Below, one piece after another: positions 51,116-60,317 of a stretch of 64,000 nt of DNA (position 1 is its first letter; each line of letters starts with the position of its first letter). Source of the stretch: Candidatus Dormiibacter inghamiae (GTDB lineage: Bacteria > Chloroflexota > Dormibacteria > Dormibacterales > Dormibacteraceae); the NCBI GenBank assembly GCA_016464825.1, contig JAEKNQ010000038.1:36041-100040 (forward strand), written 5' to 3'. A model generated the notes under the pieces. The model had not been told where the DNA came from. It did not search any database and was given only the letters and a program-made list of their open reading frames with translations. The translations under genes and the position numbers were made by a program.

Positions 51116-52071
51116 GCACGGCGCCCGAGAACCTGCTCAATGCGCTGGAACAGCTGAGCGGGGACGTGGGCGTGCCACTGAACGAGCTGCAGAGGACTGT
51201 CGAGGGGGCCCTGGCGATGGCATATCAGCGGGCCTTCACGCCAGAGGGCGCCGTAATCGTCCGACTCAATCCCGAGACGGCTGAACTGTCAGTCTCCGAG
51301 CGCTTCGTCGACGCCGCCGGCGAGGTCGTCGAGCGTGAGCTTCCAGTGGCCGACTTCAAGCGGTTGGCCGCCCAGACAGCGCGGACCGCTGTCTTGAGAA
51401 AGCTGCGCGACCTGGAGCGAGACCGCGCTCTCTCCGACATGAGCCGGAATCGGGGCCGGCTGGCGAGCGGTTTCGTCGATCGCCTGACGGGCGGCAACGT
51501 CTTCGTCGACCTGGGCAAGGTGGAGGGCTTTCTGCCGCCGGAGGAGCAGATCCCAGGCGAACAGCTGTCAGTCGGCCGGCCGCTGACAGTCCTGGTGCTG
51601 GACTCGCTGCCTTCGCCGAAGCACGCGCAGGTTCTGGTCTCCCGGGCCAGCCGAATGTTCGTGGCCCGGCTGCTGGAGGCGGAGGTGCCGGAGATAGCGG
51701 TTGGGGTGGTCGAGATCAAGTCAATCGCCAGGGACGCCGGATTGCGGACCAAGGTGGCGGTGGCGAGCGGCGAGGCCGGCATCGATCCGGTCGGCGCCTG
51801 CGTGGGGCCCAAGGCGGTCAGGCATCGCTCGCTACTCCAGGAGTTGGGTGGCGAGCACGTCGACATAGTGACCTGGCACGCAGAGCCCGAGCGCTTCGTG
51901 GCTTCCGCACTCCGGCCGGCAGCGGTCCTGGAGGTCCAGCTCGACCCGGACGGCCGGACAGCTCACGTGAGGGTGGCCAAAGGCGAGCTCTCCCTGGCCA
52001 TCGGTAAGGACGGCCAGAACGCCCGCCTCGCGGCGCGCCTGACAGGCTGGCGCATCGACATCCAGGCATGA
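51112..52071 (+). CDS. nusA: Transcription factor NusA, short form
   Basis: 319 residues: N-terminal polymerase-binding domain, S1 domain (GFVDRLTGGNVFVDLGKVEG), KH1 (ARDAGLRTKVAVAS, DPVGACVGPKAVR) and KH2 (GELSLAIGKDGQNARLAARLTGW). It ends right after KH2, lacking the acidic repeats of E. coli NusA, as in Bacillus and actinobacteria. ATGA overlap with ylxR. Confidence 0.96.
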   Translation: MSTAPENLLNALEQLSGDVGVPLNELQRTVEGALAMAYQRAFTPEGAVIVRLNPETAELSVSERFVDAAGEVVERELPVADFKRLAAQTARTAVLRKLRDLERDRALSDMSRNRGRLASGFVDRLTGGNVFVDLGKVEGFLPPEEQIPGEQLSVGRPLTVLVLDSLPSPKHAQVLVSRASRMFVARLLEAEVPEIAVGVVEIKSIARDAGLRTKVAVASGEAGIDPVGACVGPKAVRHRSLLQELGGEHVDIVTWHAEPERFVASALRPAAVLEVQLDPDGRTAHVRVAKGELSLAIGKDGQNARLAARLTGWRIDIQA

Positions 52072-52349
52072 AGCGGGGAGAGCCCATTAGAACCTGTGTA
52101 GCCTGCCGCCAGGAGGCCGGCAAGCGCGGGCTGATACGGCTGGTGCGTCTGCCGGACGGCAGCGCCGGGCACGACGCCGGAGGTCGCGCACCGGGCCGCG
52201 GCGCCTACCTGCACCACGCGCAGGACTGCCTGGCTCTAGCCCGCCAGCGCCGGGCCCTGGAGCGAGCGCTCAAGGCGAGAGTGGACCAAGTCCTCTGGCA
52301 GACTTTGGCCGTCGTCAGCCAGGCAGATGAGAGTGGAGGAGTGAAGTGA
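52068..52349 (+). CDS. YlxR family RNA/DNA-binding protein
   Basis: 93 residues with IRTCVACRQEAGKRGLIRLV and GRGAYLHHAQDCLALA, the DUF448/YlxR pattern. Usually sits between nusA and infB, often followed by an L7Ae-like ylxQ; here ylxQ is absent. GTGA overlap with the next gene. Confidence 0.92.
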   Translation: MKRGEPIRTCVACRQEAGKRGLIRLVRLPDGSAGHDAGGRAPGRGAYLHHAQDCLALARQRRALERALKARVDQVLWQTLAVVSQADESGGVK

Positions 52350-53323
52350 GCCGAGAAGTGAAGTTTGGCGTCTTCGTGCCCCAGGGCTGGAAGCTCGAAT
52401 TCGTCGACTTGAAGGACCCCATCGAGCAGTACGAGACAATGGTTCGCTGCGCCCAGGAAGCCGAGCGAGCCGGTTACGACTCGCTCTGGCTCTTCGACCA
52501 CTTCCACACAGTGCCGACCCCCGAACTGGAGTCCACCTTTGAGTGCTGGACCAGCATGGCAGGCCTGGCGAGGGACACCACGACCATCAGGCTCGGCCAG
52601 ATGGTCACGTGCAACAGCTACCGGCCGCCCTCGCTGCTGGCCAAGATGTCCAGCTGCATCGATGTGATGAGCCACGGGCGGCTCATCGTCGGCATCGGCG
52701 CCGGTTGGTATGAGCACGAGTACAACGCCTATGGCTACCAGTTCGGCGAGATGCCCGACCGGCTCCGGATGCTGCGCGAGTCGGTCCAGATCCTGCACAG
52801 GATGTGGACCGGGCCCAGGGCCAGCTTCGAAGGCCGCTTCTATCAGGTCCGGGGAGCCATCAACGAACCCAAGCCCGTGCAGAAGCCGCATCCGCCGCTC
52901 TGGATCGGCGGCGGTGGCGAGAAGGTCACGCTAAAGCTGGTAGCCCAGTACGGCGACGCCTGCAACATCGGGACGACGCCCGAGGTCGTCCGCCACAAGC
53001 TGGACGTCTTGCGCCAGCACTGCGAAACGGTCGGCCGGAACTACGATGAGATCATCAAGTCCAGCCACTCGCCGGTGATCCTGGGCGATGAGACGGAGGT
53101 GCGCCGCGTATGGGAACAGACAGCCCGGCAGACCGGGGCTGACGAGGCGACCATGCGCAATAACTTTCCCTGCCACGGCCCAGCTGAGCAGGTCACTGAG
53201 CACTTGTCAGGCCTGCTCGATGCGGGCGTCGACTACCTGCTGGTCTCGATGCCCAACGCCTTCGAGGGCGAGATCATCCAGCGCGTGGCCGAAGAGGTGT
53301 TGCCGCTGCTTCGCCGGCGCTGA
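52346..53323 (+). CDS. LLM-class (F420-type) oxidoreductase
   Basis: 325-residue TIM-barrel flavin/F420-dependent enzyme. N-terminus KFGVFVPQGW, DSLWLFDHFHTV, RLGQMVTCNSYRPPSLLAKM, LIVGIGAGWYEHEYNAYGY and KPHPPLWIGGGGEKVTLKLV match the F420-dependent LLM group, where a Gly-rich loop holds the cofactor. Its place inside the nusA-infB operon, fused by GTGA to ylxR, is unusual. Substrate unknown; F420 rather than FMN is inferred from family resemblance only. Confidence 0.88.
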   Translation: MSREVKFGVFVPQGWKLEFVDLKDPIEQYETMVRCAQEAERAGYDSLWLFDHFHTVPTPELESTFECWTSMAGLARDTTTIRLGQMVTCNSYRPPSLLAKMSSCIDVMSHGRLIVGIGAGWYEHEYNAYGYQFGEMPDRLRMLRESVQILHRMWTGPRASFEGRFYQVRGAINEPKPVQKPHPPLWIGGGGEKVTLKLVAQYGDACNIGTTPEVVRHKLDVLRQHCETVGRNYDEIIKSSHSPVILGDETEVRRVWEQTARQTGADEATMRNNFPCHGPAEQVTEHLSGLLDAGVDYLLVSMPNAFEGEIIQRVAEEVLPLLRRR

Positions 53324-53340
53324 GCCCGGGGGCGCCGAGG

Positions 53341-53367
53341 TTGGCGGAGCCCTCGGTCGGGCATAAT
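53341..53367 (+). promoter_or_regulatory. Candidate infB promoter
   Basis: TTGGCG (53341-53346) and CATAAT (53362-53367), spacer 15 nt. The -10 is close to consensus. Repeat copy B now lies between it and infB. Without the element the -10 would be about 12 nt from the ATG, as at other genes here. Confidence 0.4.
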
Positions 53368-53378
53368 CAACTGTTCTC

Positions 53379-53575
53379 AGTGTCCTATCTCAGAAATTCG
53401 TCGGCATCTTGCGGCTCCAGACGACGATGCGTGCGTCATGGGGCCCGTACCGTCGTTGTCACGCATCTAAGATGCGTTCCTCCTAGTTCCACCCCTTCCT
53501 GCGCCTCCTCGCCCGGACCGGCAGCCTCCGGCTGCCTGCCACAATCTGCTCGCCGAACCCCTGAGACAGGACACT
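53379..53575 (+). mobile_element. Palindromic MITE-like / structured element, copy B
   Basis: 197 bp with terminal inverted repeats AGTGTCCTATCTCAG (53379-53393) and CTGAGACAGGACACT (53561-53575), 14 of 15 complementary. Internal hairpins ACGCATC-taa-GATGCGT (53461-53477) and GGCAGCC-tcc-GGCTGCC (53520-53536) are at the same places as in copy A but with different, compensated pairs. Shared blocks: CGGCTCC (53412-53418), GCGTCATGGGGCCCG, GTTCCACCCC (53486-53495), CCCGGACC (53512-53519). No ORF and no obvious target duplication. Lies 2 nt before the infB ATG. Confidence 0.65.
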
Positions 53576-53577
53576 AG

Positions 53578-55560
53578 ATGAAAGCACACGAACTTGCGCG
53601 CGAACTGAACATCAGCCACAAGGAGCTGCTGAACTTTCTCCAGCAGCGCCGGCTGACGCGCAACCCGTCAGCTCCGCTGATGCCCAAAGCGATCGACGCC
53701 GCCCGGGGTCAGTTCCGCACCACCACCACGGCTTCGCGCCCGGTGCCTGTCAACGGCGAAGGCACAATTGTGCTGCCACCCGCGATCACAGTGAAGGACC
53801 TGGCCGACAAGCTGGCAGTGGCGCCGCCTGAGATCATCAAGAAGCTGCTCCAGAGCGGCGTCATGGCGACGTTGAACCAGGCCCTCGACTATGGCACCGC
53901 CGAGATAGTGGCCGACGACTTCGGCTACAAGGTCGAGCCGATCGCCTCGGAGGACCTGGTCCAGACCGAGGCCGAGGGCGGAGTCGGCGAAGTCACCACC
54001 ACCCGGGAAGAGCTGTTCTCGGTCGAGCACGAGGACCCTGCCAAGCTCCGCCAAAGGTCACCGATAGTCACAGTGCTGGGCCATGTCGACCACGGCAAGA
54101 CCTCAATCCTCGACGCCATTCGCAAGACCGACGTGGCCGGGGGTGAGGCGGGCGGCATCACCCAACGGATAGGCGCCTACAAGGTGCAGACGGCCGAGGG
54201 CGGGAAGGTGGTCTTCATCGACACCCCCGGCCATGAGGCCTTTACAGCCATGCGGGCGCGGGGCGCCTCCGTCACCGACGTGGCGGTGCTCGTGGTCGCC
54301 GCCGACGATGGAGTGATGCCCCAGACAGTCGAGGCCATTCAGCACGCCCGCGCTGCGGACGTGCCCATCGTGGTGGCCATCAACAAGATCGACAAGGAGA
54401 ACGCCAACATCGATCGCGTCCACGCCGAGCTTGCCGAGCAGGGCCTGGTCACCCGCCACTACGGTGGCGAACATGAATGCGTGCACGTTTCGGCCCGCTC
54501 CGGGGAGGGACTGGCCGACCTGCTCACCACCATCCTGCTCTCCAGCGAGATCCTGGACCTGAAGGCGAATCCCGATCGACCTGCGTTGGGGACAGTCGTG
54601 GACGCCAACTTGGAGCGAGGGCGCGGCCCCGTGGCCACCATCCTGGTCCAGAACGGCACCCTGAAGATCGGCGATCCCTTCGTGTGCGGCCACATCTACG
54701 GCCGCGTTCGCGCGTTGAGCAATGATCGCGGAGAATCCGTGTTCGAGGCCGGGCCCGCCACCCCTGTGCTGGTGAGCGGCCTCTCCGAGGTACCCAGCGC
54801 CGGCGACATCTTCCAAGTGGCAGGTTCCGAGAAGACTGTCCGCCAGATCGCCCTGGCCAAGCTGCAGGACAAGCGGGCCCAGGAAGCGGCCGTCAGCGGC
54901 ACTCCCCGGCTCACGCTGGAAGAGCTGGCGCGTCGGGCCAAGGAAGGCGAGGTCAGGGATCTCAACCTGGTGGTCAAGGCGGATGCGCAGGGCACCCTGG
55001 AAGCGGTCCTCAGCGCACTGCAGAAGATCGAGGACCCGGTCGTCAGCATCAAGGTGGTGGGCCAGGGCGTCGGTCCCGTCAACGAGCCAGACGTACTGCT
55101 GGCGGGGGTATCCAGCGCCATCATTCTGGGCTTCAACATCAAGAGCGCCCCAGCGTCCGAGCGCGCAGCCGAGCGAGAAAAGGTCGAGATCCGGTACTAC
55201 GACGTGATCTACCAACTGACCGAGGACGTGGAGCGGGCAGCCAAGGGCCTGCGCGAGCCCACCTACCGCCAGGTCCGCGAGGGCAGGTTGGAGGTGGTCA
55301 TGCCCATCCGGATCCCTCGGCTCGGACTCATCGCCGGCTGCCGTGTGGTCGAGGGCAAGGTTTCCCGGGAGGGCCTCGCCAAGGTGCTCCGCGGCCGCGA
55401 GCAGGTCTGGGAAGGAAAGATCAATTCGCTCAAGCACTACAAGGACGACGTGAGGGAGATGACTGAGGGCCAGGAGTGCGGTGTAGGCCTCGTGGGCTTC
55501 GACGCTTTCCAAGCTGGGGACGTGCTGGAGACCTATCGGCTCGAACTGGAAGAGATCTAG
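53578..55560 (+). CDS. infB: Translation initiation factor IF-2
   Basis: 660-residue GTPase. One N-terminal IF2N domain ([20 protein letters not shown]), a second IF2N-like segment, then G motifs GHVDHGKTS (near residue 168), [15 protein letters not shown] and AINKIDK, domains II to IV, ending [11 protein letters not shown]. Shorter N-terminus than E. coli, as in Gram-positive IF-2. The weak Shine-Dalgarno AGGA (53568 on) belongs to the inverted repeat of copy B. Confidence 0.97.
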   Translation: MKAHELARELNISHKELLNFLQQRRLTRNPSAPLMPKAIDAARGQFRTTTTASRPVPVNGEGTIVLPPAITVKDLADKLAVAPPEIIKKLLQSGVMATLNQALDYGTAEIVADDFGYKVEPIASEDLVQTEAEGGVGEVTTTREELFSVEHEDPAKLRQRSPIVTVLGHVDHGKTSILDAIRKTDVAGGEAGGITQRIGAYKVQTAEGGKVVFIDTPGHEAFTAMRARGASVTDVAVLVVAADDGVMPQTVEAIQHARAADVPIVVAINKIDKENANIDRVHAELAEQGLVTRHYGGEHECVHVSARSGEGLADLLTTILLSSEILDLKANPDRPALGTVVDANLERGRGPVATILVQNGTLKIGDPFVCGHIYGRVRALSNDRGESVFEAGPATPVLVSGLSEVPSAGDIFQVAGSEKTVRQIALAKLQDKRAQEAAVSGTPRLTLEELARRAKEGEVRDLNLVVKADAQGTLEAVLSALQKIEDPVVSIKVVGQGVGPVNEPDVLLAGVSSAIILGFNIKSAPASERAAEREKVEIRYYDVIYQLTEDVERAAKGLREPTYRQVREGRLEVVMPIRIPRLGLIAGCRVVEGKVSREGLAKVLRGREQVWEGKINSLKHYKDDVREMTEGQECGVGLVGFDAFQAGDVLETYRLELEEI

Positions 55561-55629
55561 TGGCCGTGTCCGGTCGCCCGGACGCAAACACCAGTCTCCG
55601 AGAAGGCCGGCCGGGCCGAGGCCAGTGAA

Positions 55630-56034
55630 GTGGTGAGTCATCGCGCCGAACAGGTCGGCGGTCAGCTTCAGGAGGAGGTCATGGCCATCATCCGCCGAGA
55701 TCTCAAGGACCCACGGATCGGATTCGTCAGCATCACGCAGGTGAGGATGTCGGCTGACCTCCGCTCAGCGCGGGTGCGGGTCAGTGTGCTGGGCGACGCC
55801 GAGCAGCAGCGTTCCTCTCTGGCCGGACTGCGCAGCGCGGTTGGCGTGATCCGCCATGAGCTGGGCCGGCGATTGGAAAACCTGAAGGTAGCGCCTGAGC
55901 TGCGCTTTGAGCTGGATCCCTCCATCGAATACTCGGCTCACATCGCCGAGCGCCTCCGGGAGATACTGCCCCAAACTGCCGCAGAATCGACAGAGCCGGC
56001 GGCGCCAGACGATCTCAGTAAGAGGCGGCCTTGA
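55630..56034 (+). CDS. rbfA: Ribosome-binding factor A
   Basis: 134-residue KH-like 30S maturation factor: HRAEQVGGQLQEEVMAIIRRD, DPRIGFVSITQVRMSADLRSA and LRSAVGVIRHELGRRLE, then PELRFELDPSIEYSAHIAERL. GTG 55630, with GTG 55633 as alternative. TTGA overlap with nrnA. Confidence 0.94.
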   Translation: MVSHRAEQVGGQLQEEVMAIIRRDLKDPRIGFVSITQVRMSADLRSARVRVSVLGDAEQQRSSLAGLRSAVGVIRHELGRRLENLKVAPELRFELDPSIEYSAHIAERLREILPQTAAESTEPAAPDDLSKRRP

Positions 56035-57062
56035 GTCCCGAAGAAGTGGCCCGACAGCTGCGCCAGCTGAAGCGCCTGATCGACGGCAGCCAGGAACCTG
56101 TGATCTTGAGCCACAAGGATGCTGACGGGGACGCGCTGGGCTGCGTGCTCGCCTTCGCCGAGGCCCTGCGACAGCTGGGCAAGACTCCACACATAGTGCT
56201 GCCGGAGCCATTGCCGGCTCAGTACTCGTGGCTGCCAGGCTTCGCCCAGGCCGGCTCGCGGCTGCCTCCGGGTGCGACCCCCGACCTGGCGATCTTTCTG
56301 GACGCCGCCAGCCGGGAACGCAGCGGAGCGGTGGCTCAGAACCTTCCTCCCGAGGTTCAGATAGTCAACATCGACCACCACCCGTCGAATACGCTCTACG
56401 GCGATCTCAATTGGATCGACGCGGACGCGGCGGCCGTGGGCCAGATGTGTCTTGACATGTTCAGCGCCTACGGCTGGGCGATCACCCCCAGCATGGCGAC
56501 CAACCTCTACACGGCCCTGATGACTGACACAGGCGGCTTTCGTCACGAGAACACCAACGCCCGCGCCCTGGAGGACGGGGCCCGGCTGGTCGCGCTCGGT
56601 GCCAATCCCAGCCAGTGCGCCACTCTCGTCTACAAGTCGCGGCCGCTGTCGACCCTGAAGCTCTCGGCACTTTCGCTGGCCACCATGCGGGTGGAGATGA
56701 AGGGCAGGTTGGTCCACGCCTGCGTCACCAGGCAGATGCTGCACAGGGCGGGGGCCGTGATGGCCGAGTCGGAGGGCATCATCGACACTCTCAACAGCAT
56801 CGAAGGCGAGCTCGTCGCGATCATGTTCAAAGAGGTGTCCGACCGGCTCACCAAGATCAGCCTGCGTAGCCGGGAGCCAGTCGACGCCGCCGCGCTCTGC
56901 GCCAACTTCGGGGGCGGTGGTCACGTGCGGGCGGCGGGAGCGGAGATCCGGCTGCCGCTGGAGGAAGCTGTGAAGCGTGTGGTCCGAGTGGTCAGGCACA
57001 CCATCGGGGAGCTCGAGGAGAAATCCGGCGCCGGAACGAGCGCAGCCGGGGCTGGGGTGTGA
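56031..57062 (+). CDS. DHH/DHHA1 phosphoesterase, NrnA-like
   Basis: 343 residues. DHH domain with SHKDADGDALG (28-37 region), DLAIFLDAAS, VNIDHHPSN and MTDTGGFRHENT; DHHA1 domain with FGGGGHVRAAGAEI. The family degrades nanoRNA and pAp. Usual position between rbfA and truB. TTG start; GTGA overlap with truB. Confidence 0.93.
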   Translation: MSPEEVARQLRQLKRLIDGSQEPVILSHKDADGDALGCVLAFAEALRQLGKTPHIVLPEPLPAQYSWLPGFAQAGSRLPPGATPDLAIFLDAASRERSGAVAQNLPPEVQIVNIDHHPSNTLYGDLNWIDADAAAVGQMCLDMFSAYGWAITPSMATNLYTALMTDTGGFRHENTNARALEDGARLVALGANPSQCATLVYKSRPLSTLKLSALSLATMRVEMKGRLVHACVTRQMLHRAGAVMAESEGIIDTLNSIEGELVAIMFKEVSDRLTKISLRSREPVDAAALCANFGGGGHVRAAGAEIRLPLEEAVKRVVRVVRHTIGELEEKSGAGTSAAGAGV

Positions 57063-57940
57063 AGGCCGGCGTTCTCAACGTCGACAAGCCAGTTGGGGCC
57101 AGTTCGTTCGCAGTGGTGCGCCGGCTTCGCGAGCTGACGAGCGCCCGGCGGGTTGGCCACGCCGGCACGCTCGACCCGCTGGCAAGCGGAGTCCTGCCCA
57201 TCCTCTTCGAATCCGCCACCCGGCTCTCAGATCTGGCTCACCAACTGCCCAAGACCTATGACGCGGCAGTTCACCTCGGTTTTCGCAGCGCCACCGACGA
57301 CGCCGAAGCGGAGCTCGAGCCGGGCGGGAGCACTGCCGGCTTGAACCAGGTGCAAATCGCGCAGAGCCTGCGCCAGTTCGTGGGCGCCATCCAGCAGGAA
57401 CCACCAGCCTTCTCTGCCGTCAAGGTCGAGGGCCGACGCGCCTACCGCCGAGCGCGGGAGGGAAGGCCGGCGCGGCCGCCGGCACGCGAGGTGCAGATCC
57501 ACTCCGCCGAGCTGCTGGAGTTCGGTCCAGGGCCGCCGGCAGTGGCGATGGTCCGGGTCGTCTGCGCGAGTGGTGTCTATCTCCGCTCGCTGGCGCGCGA
57601 TCTGGGCGAGAAGCTGGGCTGTGGCGGCTATCTTGGCGCACTTGTCCGATCGGCCTATGGACCCCTCAAGGTTGCTGACGCGGTGCAGCTTGAGCGGCTT
57701 CTAGACAGAGCGGCGCTGGAGGCCCGGCTGCTACCTTCGGAGGTGCTGCTGCCGGAGATGCCGCTGGTCCGCCTCACTGTCGAGCAGGAAGCCCAGGTGC
57801 GCCAAGGGCGGGCGGTCCGTGTTCTGCCAGAGCCCGGCCCCGGTCTGCTCAGGGCACACGACGAATCCGGCCGCCTGGTGGCTCTCGGCCATGCCGACCT
57901 GCTTCGGCGCACTTTCGTGCCTGACAAAGTCCTGGGTTGA
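57059..57940 (+). CDS. truB: tRNA pseudouridine(55) synthase TruB
   Basis: 293 residues. GVLNVDKPVGASSFAVV, catalytic aspartate D39 in VGHAGTLDPLASGVLPI, QEPPAFSAVKVEGRRAYRRA, GVYLRSLARDLGEKLGCGGY and a C-terminal PUA-like part. GTG 57059. TTGA overlap with ribF. Confidence 0.96.
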   Translation: MKAGVLNVDKPVGASSFAVVRRLRELTSARRVGHAGTLDPLASGVLPILFESATRLSDLAHQLPKTYDAAVHLGFRSATDDAEAELEPGGSTAGLNQVQIAQSLRQFVGAIQQEPPAFSAVKVEGRRAYRRAREGRPARPPAREVQIHSAELLEFGPGPPAVAMVRVVCASGVYLRSLARDLGEKLGCGGYLGALVRSAYGPLKVADAVQLERLLDRAALEARLLPSEVLLPEMPLVRLTVEQEAQVRQGRAVRVLPEPGPGLLRAHDESGRLVALGHADLLRRTFVPDKVLG

Positions 57941-58866
57941 GGGCGCATTTCGGCCTCCCTGAGCCGCCGCTGGAGCGAGTGGCGCTGGCGGTCGGCAGCT
58001 TCGACGGCCTCCACCTGGGCCACCAAGCTGTGCTGCGGGAGCTGCGCACCCAGGCCGCTCGGCGGGACCTGGGCCGAGCCTGGATTACTTTCGATCCCCA
58101 TCCTCGCTGCGTCCTCGACCCCGCGAACTGCCCGGCCCAGATCACCACCTTGGACGAGCGCCTGCAGTTGGTCAGGGAACTGGGAGTGGACGAGGCCATA
58201 GTGGTCGCGTTCGACAGGGCGCTGGCCGGACTGCCGGCTGAGGAGTTTATGGCGCGCGTACTCGCAGCGGTGGACCTGCGCTGCCTGGTGGTCGGCTACG
58301 ACTTCGCCTTGGGCAGGTCTCGGACAGGCAATGTCGGCTGGCTCCGCGAGCATGGAGGCTCTCACGGCTATGCGGTGGAGGTAGTTCCGCCACTGCAGCT
58401 GGACGGCGAGACCGTCCACTCCTCGGCCGTCCGCCGGCTGTTGACTCTGGGCGAGTTGGAAGCGGCCAATGGAATGCTGGGCCGGCAGTTCAGTCTCAGC
58501 GGGTTGGTTGAGCCGGGCGACAAGATTGGTCGGCAGATGGGCTGGCCCACTGTCAACGTGGCTGTGCCGCCCGGGAAGCTGGTCCCGGCGCGGGGCATCT
58601 ACGCAGGCTGGGCCCGCACGCCGCTGGGCGACTTTCGGGCCGCGATCAGCGTCGGCTACCGGCCGACCTTCGACAAGACGGAGCTGCGCGTCGAGGCCTA
58701 CCTGCTTGACTTCGAAGGCGACCTCTATCAACGCCGGGTCGAGCTGCGCTTTGCCGCCTGGATCCGGGAGGAGGCCAAGTTTCCTGACCCGGGGAGGCTG
58801 AGCAGCCAGATCGCCAGGGACGTCACGGAGACCCGCCGGCTCACTGACGCTCATCCCCTGAAATAG
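57937..58866 (+). CDS. ribF: Bifunctional riboflavin kinase / FAD synthetase
   Basis: 309 residues. N-terminal adenylyltransferase with AVGSFDGLHLGH (18-29) and FDPHPR, HSSAVRRLL; C-terminal flavokinase with GRQMGWPTVNV and RGIYAGWAR, ending in EAKFPDPGRLSSQIARDV. Makes FMN and FAD, which would also serve the flavin enzyme downstream. TTG 57937. Confidence 0.96.
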   Translation: MRAHFGLPEPPLERVALAVGSFDGLHLGHQAVLRELRTQAARRDLGRAWITFDPHPRCVLDPANCPAQITTLDERLQLVRELGVDEAIVVAFDRALAGLPAEEFMARVLAAVDLRCLVVGYDFALGRSRTGNVGWLREHGGSHGYAVEVVPPLQLDGETVHSSAVRRLLTLGELEAANGMLGRQFSLSGLVEPGDKIGRQMGWPTVNVAVPPGKLVPARGIYAGWARTPLGDFRAAISVGYRPTFDKTELRVEAYLLDFEGDLYQRRVELRFAAWIREEAKFPDPGRLSSQIARDVTETRRLTDAHPLK

Positions 58867-58898
58867 TGTCCTGCGCCGAATCTCTGGCGCGGGACACT
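58865..58898 (+). terminator. 13-bp hairpin after ribF
   Basis: AGTGTCCTGCGCC (58865-58877) pairs with GGCGCGGGACACT (58886-58898), one T-G wobble, loop GAATCTCT, followed by TTGTTTCC. Starts within the ribF TAG stop. Likely terminator. The outer AGTGTCCT is identical to the start of repeat copy B. Confidence 0.6.
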
Positions 58899-58985
58899 TG
58901 TTTCCTGTTCAGCCGGAAGGGCCATGTCTCGGAGCTCAGGGCGTCGAGGGGCCGCCTAGCGGGACGCGAACATCGGCCTGCAGCG

Positions 58986-60317
58986 ATGATTGCTCACATG
59001 CCGGTCTCCGAGTCTGATCTCTGGCCGCTGGGGCTGATGCGGCGCCGCGCCGGCCACCGGCCGCCGGCGGTGGACGCTCGGCGGCCAGGTTCCGTCGCTG
59101 AGCTGCAGGAGATCTTGGGCTCGACCCGCTCGGGCGCGATTGTCGCGCGGGGCGGCGGCAGTGGCGTCTGCGGTGCAGTGAGTCCCAGCGCCGGCGACCT
59201 GCTGCTGGATCTGACAGGGCTGAGCGAGATTCAGATCGACGAGACCAACCTTTGCGTGCGGGCCCAGGCCGGCGTCGTGCTCGGCGAGCTGGAACAGAAG
59301 CTGAACGCGCTCGGCCTCACTCTCGGCCACCATCCCGCCTCCCTGCCAGTGGCGACGGTGGGTGGTCTCATCTCGACCCGCTCCTCCGGCCAGCTCTCCA
59401 GCTTCTACGGCTCCATCGAGGACATGCTGCTCGGCCTGAGCGCCGTGTTGGCCGACGGCCGGCTGGTCGCCGCCCGACCCCCGATTCGGTCCGCCAGCGG
59501 TCCGGCGCTGCATCAGCTCTTTTGCGGCGCCGAGGGCGGCCTGGGAGTCATCGTCGAGGCGAGCCTCAAGCTCCACCGGCTGCCGGAGGCGGTGCTCGGC
59601 ACGGCTTACGCCGCAGAGAGCGTCGAGCAGGGCCTGGCGGCGCTCCAACTGCTGACCCAGGCAGGCCTCAACCTCTACGTGGGCCGGCTCTATGACGAGG
59701 CGGATTCAGTCCTCCAAGGCCAGGCTGAGGGCTGCCTGCTCCTGATCTCGAGCGCTGGGCCCGTCCGGCGCGCCCAGCTCGAGCTGGAGCTGATGGAAAC
59801 GGCGCTGAGGGGTCTGCGACCGCTCGGCGACGCCCTCTGGTGGCGCTGGCTGGAGCACCGCTACGATCTCTCGGCGGAGCGCCTCCAGGAGCTGCTGGCT
59901 GGAGCTGGTTCCTACCTCGATACCATCGAGCTGGCCCAGACCTGGACCGGCATGCCCGAGCTCTATCGCGAGGTTCGGTCGCGCCTCGCGGAGACTGCCC
60001 AGCTGGTCCTCTGTCACTTCAGTCACGCCTCGGAGCAGGGCTGCTGCGCCTACTTCACCTTTGCCGGCTCAGCCGAAGCGGAGGAAGCCGCGGAGAAGCT
60101 CTACCGGGGGAGCTGGGACGCCGCGCTCAGGGCGGCGTTGGTCCAAGGCGCGGTGCTGAGCCACCACCACGGTGTCGGGCGGCTGAAGGCGCCGTACGTG
60201 GCGGCCGAGATGGGTGGCTGGAGCGAGATCTGGACGGCTCTGCGCGATGCCCTGGACCCGCAGGGTCGGCTGAACCCGGCCGCCGTCGGAGGGGTCGATC
60301 GGGGGCGCGTCAAATGA
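58986..60317 (+). CDS. FAD-binding oxidase, alkyl-DHAP synthase-like
   Basis: About 443 residues from ATG 58986 (an upstream GTG at 58866 lies in the terminator hairpin and is unlikely). PCMH-type FAD domain: IVARGGGSGVCGAVSP, LGHHPASLPVATVGGLISTRSSGQ, SFYGSIEDMLLGLSAVLADG and GAEGGLGVIVEASL. The C-terminus has SHHHGVGRLKAPYVAAEMG and ALDPQGRLNP, the His-rich loop of alkyldihydroxyacetonephosphate synthases (ether lipids) rather than of D-lactate oxidases. The next gene is a lipid kinase, which agrees with a lipid role. ATGA overlap. Confidence 0.8.
   Translation: MIAHMPVSESDLWPLGLMRRRAGHRPPAVDARRPGSVAELQEILGSTRSGAIVARGGGSGVCGAVSPSAGDLLLDLTGLSEIQIDETNLCVRAQAGVVLGELEQKLNALGLTLGHHPASLPVATVGGLISTRSSGQLSSFYGSIEDMLLGLSAVLADGRLVAARPPIRSASGPALHQLFCGAEGGLGVIVEASLKLHRLPEAVLGTAYAAESVEQGLAALQLLTQAGLNLYVGRLYDEADSVLQGQAEGCLLLISSAGPVRRAQLELELMETALRGLRPLGDALWWRWLEHRYDLSAERLQELLAGAGSYLDTIELAQTWTGMPELYREVRSRLAETAQLVLCHFSHASEQGCCAYFTFAGSAEAEEAAEKLYRGSWDAALRAALVQGAVLSHHHGVGRLKAPYVAAEMGGWSEIWTALRDALDPQGRLNPAAVGGVDRGRVK

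Noticed and set aside
58866..58985. Upstream GTG start for the FAD oxidase
   Set aside because: It lies in the ribF terminator hairpin, and the added 40 residues are unlike any family N-terminus; ATG 58986 is preferred.
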